A DNA stretch of 64,000 nt from Urechis unicinctus (taxonomy: Eukaryota; Annelida; Polychaeta; Xenopneusta; Urechidae). Position numbers and translations under genes: made by a program. The notes beneath the pieces are model-generated. The model did no database searches, had not been told where the DNA came from, and was given only the letters and a program-made list of their open reading frames with translations. The stretch is taken from positions 25,286,343 through 25,350,342 of the forward strand of contig CM067348.1 in the NCBI GenBank assembly GCA_034190875.2, in the 5' to 3' direction. Below are positions 60,720-64,000 of this stretch, in pieces (position 1 is the first letter of the stretch; the number at the start of each line of letters is the position of its first letter).

Positions 60720-61529
60720 CTTGGGTGTAAGGGTGTGTATATGTGTGTATATCTGCGTGTGCGCATGCATGTGCGAGTGTGTATTGTGTATGTATGTATA
60801 TGTGTGTGTTTGTGCATGTATGTATGTATATGTATGTGCAGGTGTGTGTGTATTTATATGTGTGTATATTTATGTGTGTGCCTGTGGGTCGAAATGCCGC
60901 ATTCAGGCAGTTAGGGTTCGCGTGCCAAGAAACTGCGACCGAGCAAAGAGTTACATGTAATGTTAAACTCCTTGGTATTATAAAACGAAAACTCCTGTAC
61001 ATATGAGAAAGTTTGAACTTAATTCTTTCGGGAAAAGTTGCTCACTATATTCCATCTAACATTCAAAGTTCAATAAAGTTAAAGATTCTTCTAAACCCTA
61101 CGCCTGGAGTTCAAGTCATTCCTCCATTACATCAAGTGCGTATCTTGTGCAGCTCCACACCACGCTTCACGATACGACACATGGTGGAGACCAAGTCCCC
61201 AAAAATGAGTAAACGGTGGCCAGGCCGTTTTTCTTTCATAGAATTTCGGGTCTAGCTTTACCAAGTCTTCGTAACAAGGTGGACATGGTCATGGTAACTT
61301 CGTTGAGACCCGGAAACGTTGTCATTGATATCGGATCAAAAGAATTGTCAGGTGTCCAGGTGTGAGTGCAACTATGCATATTCAGCGTGGGATGGCATTA
61401 AAAATAACAAATCAGTCAAAAACCACATTAATTTATTTAAATATGTAAATATTGCATTGTACACCACAATCTTTCAACAGTTATTCTCACAATACATACT
61501 TAGATACACATTTATGACAACCGCATCAT

Positions 61530-62280
61530 ATTACCAACATTGAATGCAGAAATATACATTAACTTACCAAAATTGAAAGTAACAAATTTCATCAAATTTC
61601 CGATATTGAATGTATCACAGCACATCAAATAACCAACAATGAATGTAGCAATGCACATCAAAATACCGACATTGGACGTAGCATTGAATGCAGCAATGCA
61701 CATCAAATAACCGACATTGAATGCAGCGAAGTACATACAATACACCAACATTGAACGTAACAAAGCTCAAATAATTACTAACATTGAATGTTACAATGCA
61801 CATCAAAATACCAACATTGAACGGGGCAATGTACATCAAATTACCAACATTGAATGTAACAAAACATATCACTTTACGACTTTGAATGCAGCAATGTACA
61901 GCAAATAACCAGAATTGAATACAGCAATGCACATCAAATAACCAACATTGAATGTAACAAAACACATCAAATTAAGACTTTGATTGTAGCAATGTACATC
62001 AAATTACCAACATTGAATGTAACAAAACATATCACTTTACGACTTTGAATGCAGTAATGTACAGCAAATAACCAGAATTGAATACAGCAATGCACATCAA
62101 ATAACCAACATTGAATGTAACAAAACACATCAAATTAAGACTTTGATTGTAGCAATGTACATCAAATTACCAACATTGAATACAGCAATGTACATCCATT
62201 TACCAACATTGAATGTACCAATGCTCATCAAATACTTCCAACACTGAATGCAGCAATGCACATCAAATTACCAATATTAA
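61530..62280 (+). repeat. 33-bp minisatellite with higher-order units
   Basis: More than 20 diverged units built from 'accaacattgaatgtaac' and 'aatgcacatcaaat'. A block of about five units containing 'catatcactttacgacttt' recurs after about 162 bp (near 61866 and 62028), so part of the array was duplicated as a multimer. Confidence 0.9.
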
Positions 62281-64000
62281 ACACCGTCTACTGAATGCCC
62301 TGGAATGGGGATATCTCCTGTAGCATTCGTTGCATATTTTGCACTCTATATGTAAATAACATATTTCGGATTCATAATTAATTCGTTCCCTCGAACTTTA
62401 GACGATTATTATTGCAAATTGTGCAGTGTGTGTAGAAGCATTATCTGCAATGACTTCGAGCAACCCCCATGGTGGTCCTTATAACCATGAAGAACTTGTC
62501 AGTGGTAATCACTTCTTCGCATCAAGTTACTATCGGATTCCATAAATAGTGTTACCCAGTGGTTAAAAGTTTGTTAACGTAAGGCTAAGACATTCCATGC
62601 GTTTGAAATATGCAGTGTATGGGCATCTCTCCATATTCGTTGTTTGTTTAGATTGGGCAAACGTCCACTTATCAATGTTTCACCCGAATGCAAGGATCCT
62701 GTCGAAACCCTTGAACTATCACCAAGTGTTTTTAACTTTTTAATTGACCTTGATTGTAAAATAAGGTCAAGGTCATCGAAGGAAATGTTAGATCATCGAT
62801 AAATCCATAGTAACTAGGTCAATTTTGGGCCCTTTTTTGAAATTTAAAAAACTCATGACTTTAAGGTATTCAAGCTGTTTTGATTCTGCAGGGAATGTCC
62901 CAAGTCCAGGGTCCATATTCCCGCGAGTTCACAATCGCTTGTACGGCTGCACATAACTGGCTAAATATGTGACCAGGAAGAGGTAACTCAACTTTGACAT
63001 AACCCAATATTTCCCGCCATAATGTATTCAGCAACAATACTCGATATGTGATGTTGTTTTTAAAGTAGTTACATATCTCCTCAATGGTATGAAATGAGAA
63101 ATGGTTTGTCTATTTAATATTGTCCTGTAAGTATACATTACGTGCCTTTACGTTGTCAATATTGCATAGGCTGTCATCACAATTTAAGGCTATGTGTTTA
63201 TGCTACAAGTGAATTGCTGTTGATGATAAGGGTGTTTTTCAGCATAGTCGACATATGTACCAAGGTGGAATATCATAAAAACGTTGTAACATGCTGTGCT
63301 AATTGTTCTTCCACAGAGTAAGGCGTTTGTCCCTAAGGATATAAACGTTTTGGATTTTTAACCTAATGGTCAGGATATTGTTTTAGCTCTGGGATTATGC
63401 TAGGTTGGCAATATCGTAAACGTACATAACAGTAGCATAATTTCCATCATCCGTGGTCCATTAATATCATAATATAACCACCAATATCGTAATATAACCA
63501 TCATCGCCATGATGAAGGCACCAATGCCGTGATACAACCATCCATGATATTTTATTTCAATCAATGTGATGATGTAGCACCAAAGAGCCCTATCCCGATG
63601 CTGTTGCATGATTTCAAAAGCCACGATGTCTCAGTACGTCCACATAATCCAGGCACATGACCTGTATTGTCGCCCAATGCTATTCGCTTTTTGTTTTATG
63701 CTGAAAATTTTCCGTGCAAATGTGTATATACCATAATTAATGAGGGTATTTGTCCTAATAAGTATGTTCTTTATAATCACTTTATTCAGGATATGTATCA
63801 AGTGAAAAGCCACTGGCATATAGGCTGGCGGGGGCGGGGGGTCACTTGTCATAGGTTATCTTTAAAATAGAAAAAGAACTCATGCTCACTTTGGAACGCC
63901 AGAATTAGTAGCCTGTATTCGGGTGGCTTACTGCAGATCGTTGCCAGTAAACAAAATTATATAGTCGTCAGGTTTCATGTTTATACAATTAACCTTTAAG
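62281..64000. other. Gene-free right end
   Basis: I see no gene. A short imperfect array based on 'aatataaccaccaatatcg' lies at 63465-63545. Confidence 0.55.

Noticed and set aside
60268-61002. Open frames of up to 230 codons on both strands, rich in MYVC or THIH repeats
   Set aside because: They are produced entirely by the (ATGT)n microsatellite and its GT-rich tail.
61512-61965. Minus-strand frames with repeated NVGNLM-like residues
   Set aside because: They come from translation of the 33-bp minisatellite.
1-64000. CRISPR arrays, bacterial operons, rRNA or canonical tRNA genes
   Set aside because: Animal nuclear DNA; none of these structures was seen apart from one isolated B-box-like word at 3392-3401.

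Overview
This is nuclear DNA of an intron-rich invertebrate animal. Genes have many small exons with GT-AG introns, the sequence is AT-rich with micro- and minisatellites, and it carries a chromodomain-type Gypsy retrotransposon, a THAP-domain transposase relic and a TIR DNA transposon. The conserved genes (calpain, IFT81, SPCS2, a BTB-kelch gene) are general to animals, so I cannot name the species. A marine lophotrochozoan, cnidarian or basal deuterostome would fit.

The main structure is a large diverged inverted duplication. Positions 1-12770 read forward match 55660-38810 read backward, in blocks broken by deletions and insertions; the left arm runs off the window start. Both arms derive from one ancestral block with a calpain gene and SPCS2 tail to tail. 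They have decayed reciprocally. The left arm keeps a calpain whose 16 visible exons are all in phase, but only a frameshifted last exon of SPCS2. The right arm keeps a complete SPCS2, including what looks like a U12-type AT-AC intron, but a calpain with stops, frameshifts and missing exons.

The roughly 26 kb spacer between the arms holds, from left to right: a gene-poor stretch with a direct repeat and a CpG-dense patch (12.8-18.9 kb); a BTB-kelch gene broken by a nonsense codon and by a 7.25 kb Gypsy element (20065-27314) flanked by the 5-bp target duplication AGGAG; and, on the minus strand, the 14-exon IFT81 gene (29.8-36.9 kb), which carries one suspected single-base frameshift.

Within the right arm, 48.5-55.0 kb is occupied by foreign material: a THAP transposase-like gene that has lost its catalytic middle, and on the opposite strand a gene for a stand-alone P2X7-type cysteine-rich 'ballast' domain. 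Their 3' ends overlap by 19 bp. A 2.46 kb DNA transposon with TIRs and a decayed DUF4806-like gene sits beyond the visible calpain exons at 55.79-58.25 kb. From 58.3 to 64 kb I see no supportable gene, only a (ATGT)n tract and a 33-bp minisatellite with higher-order structure.
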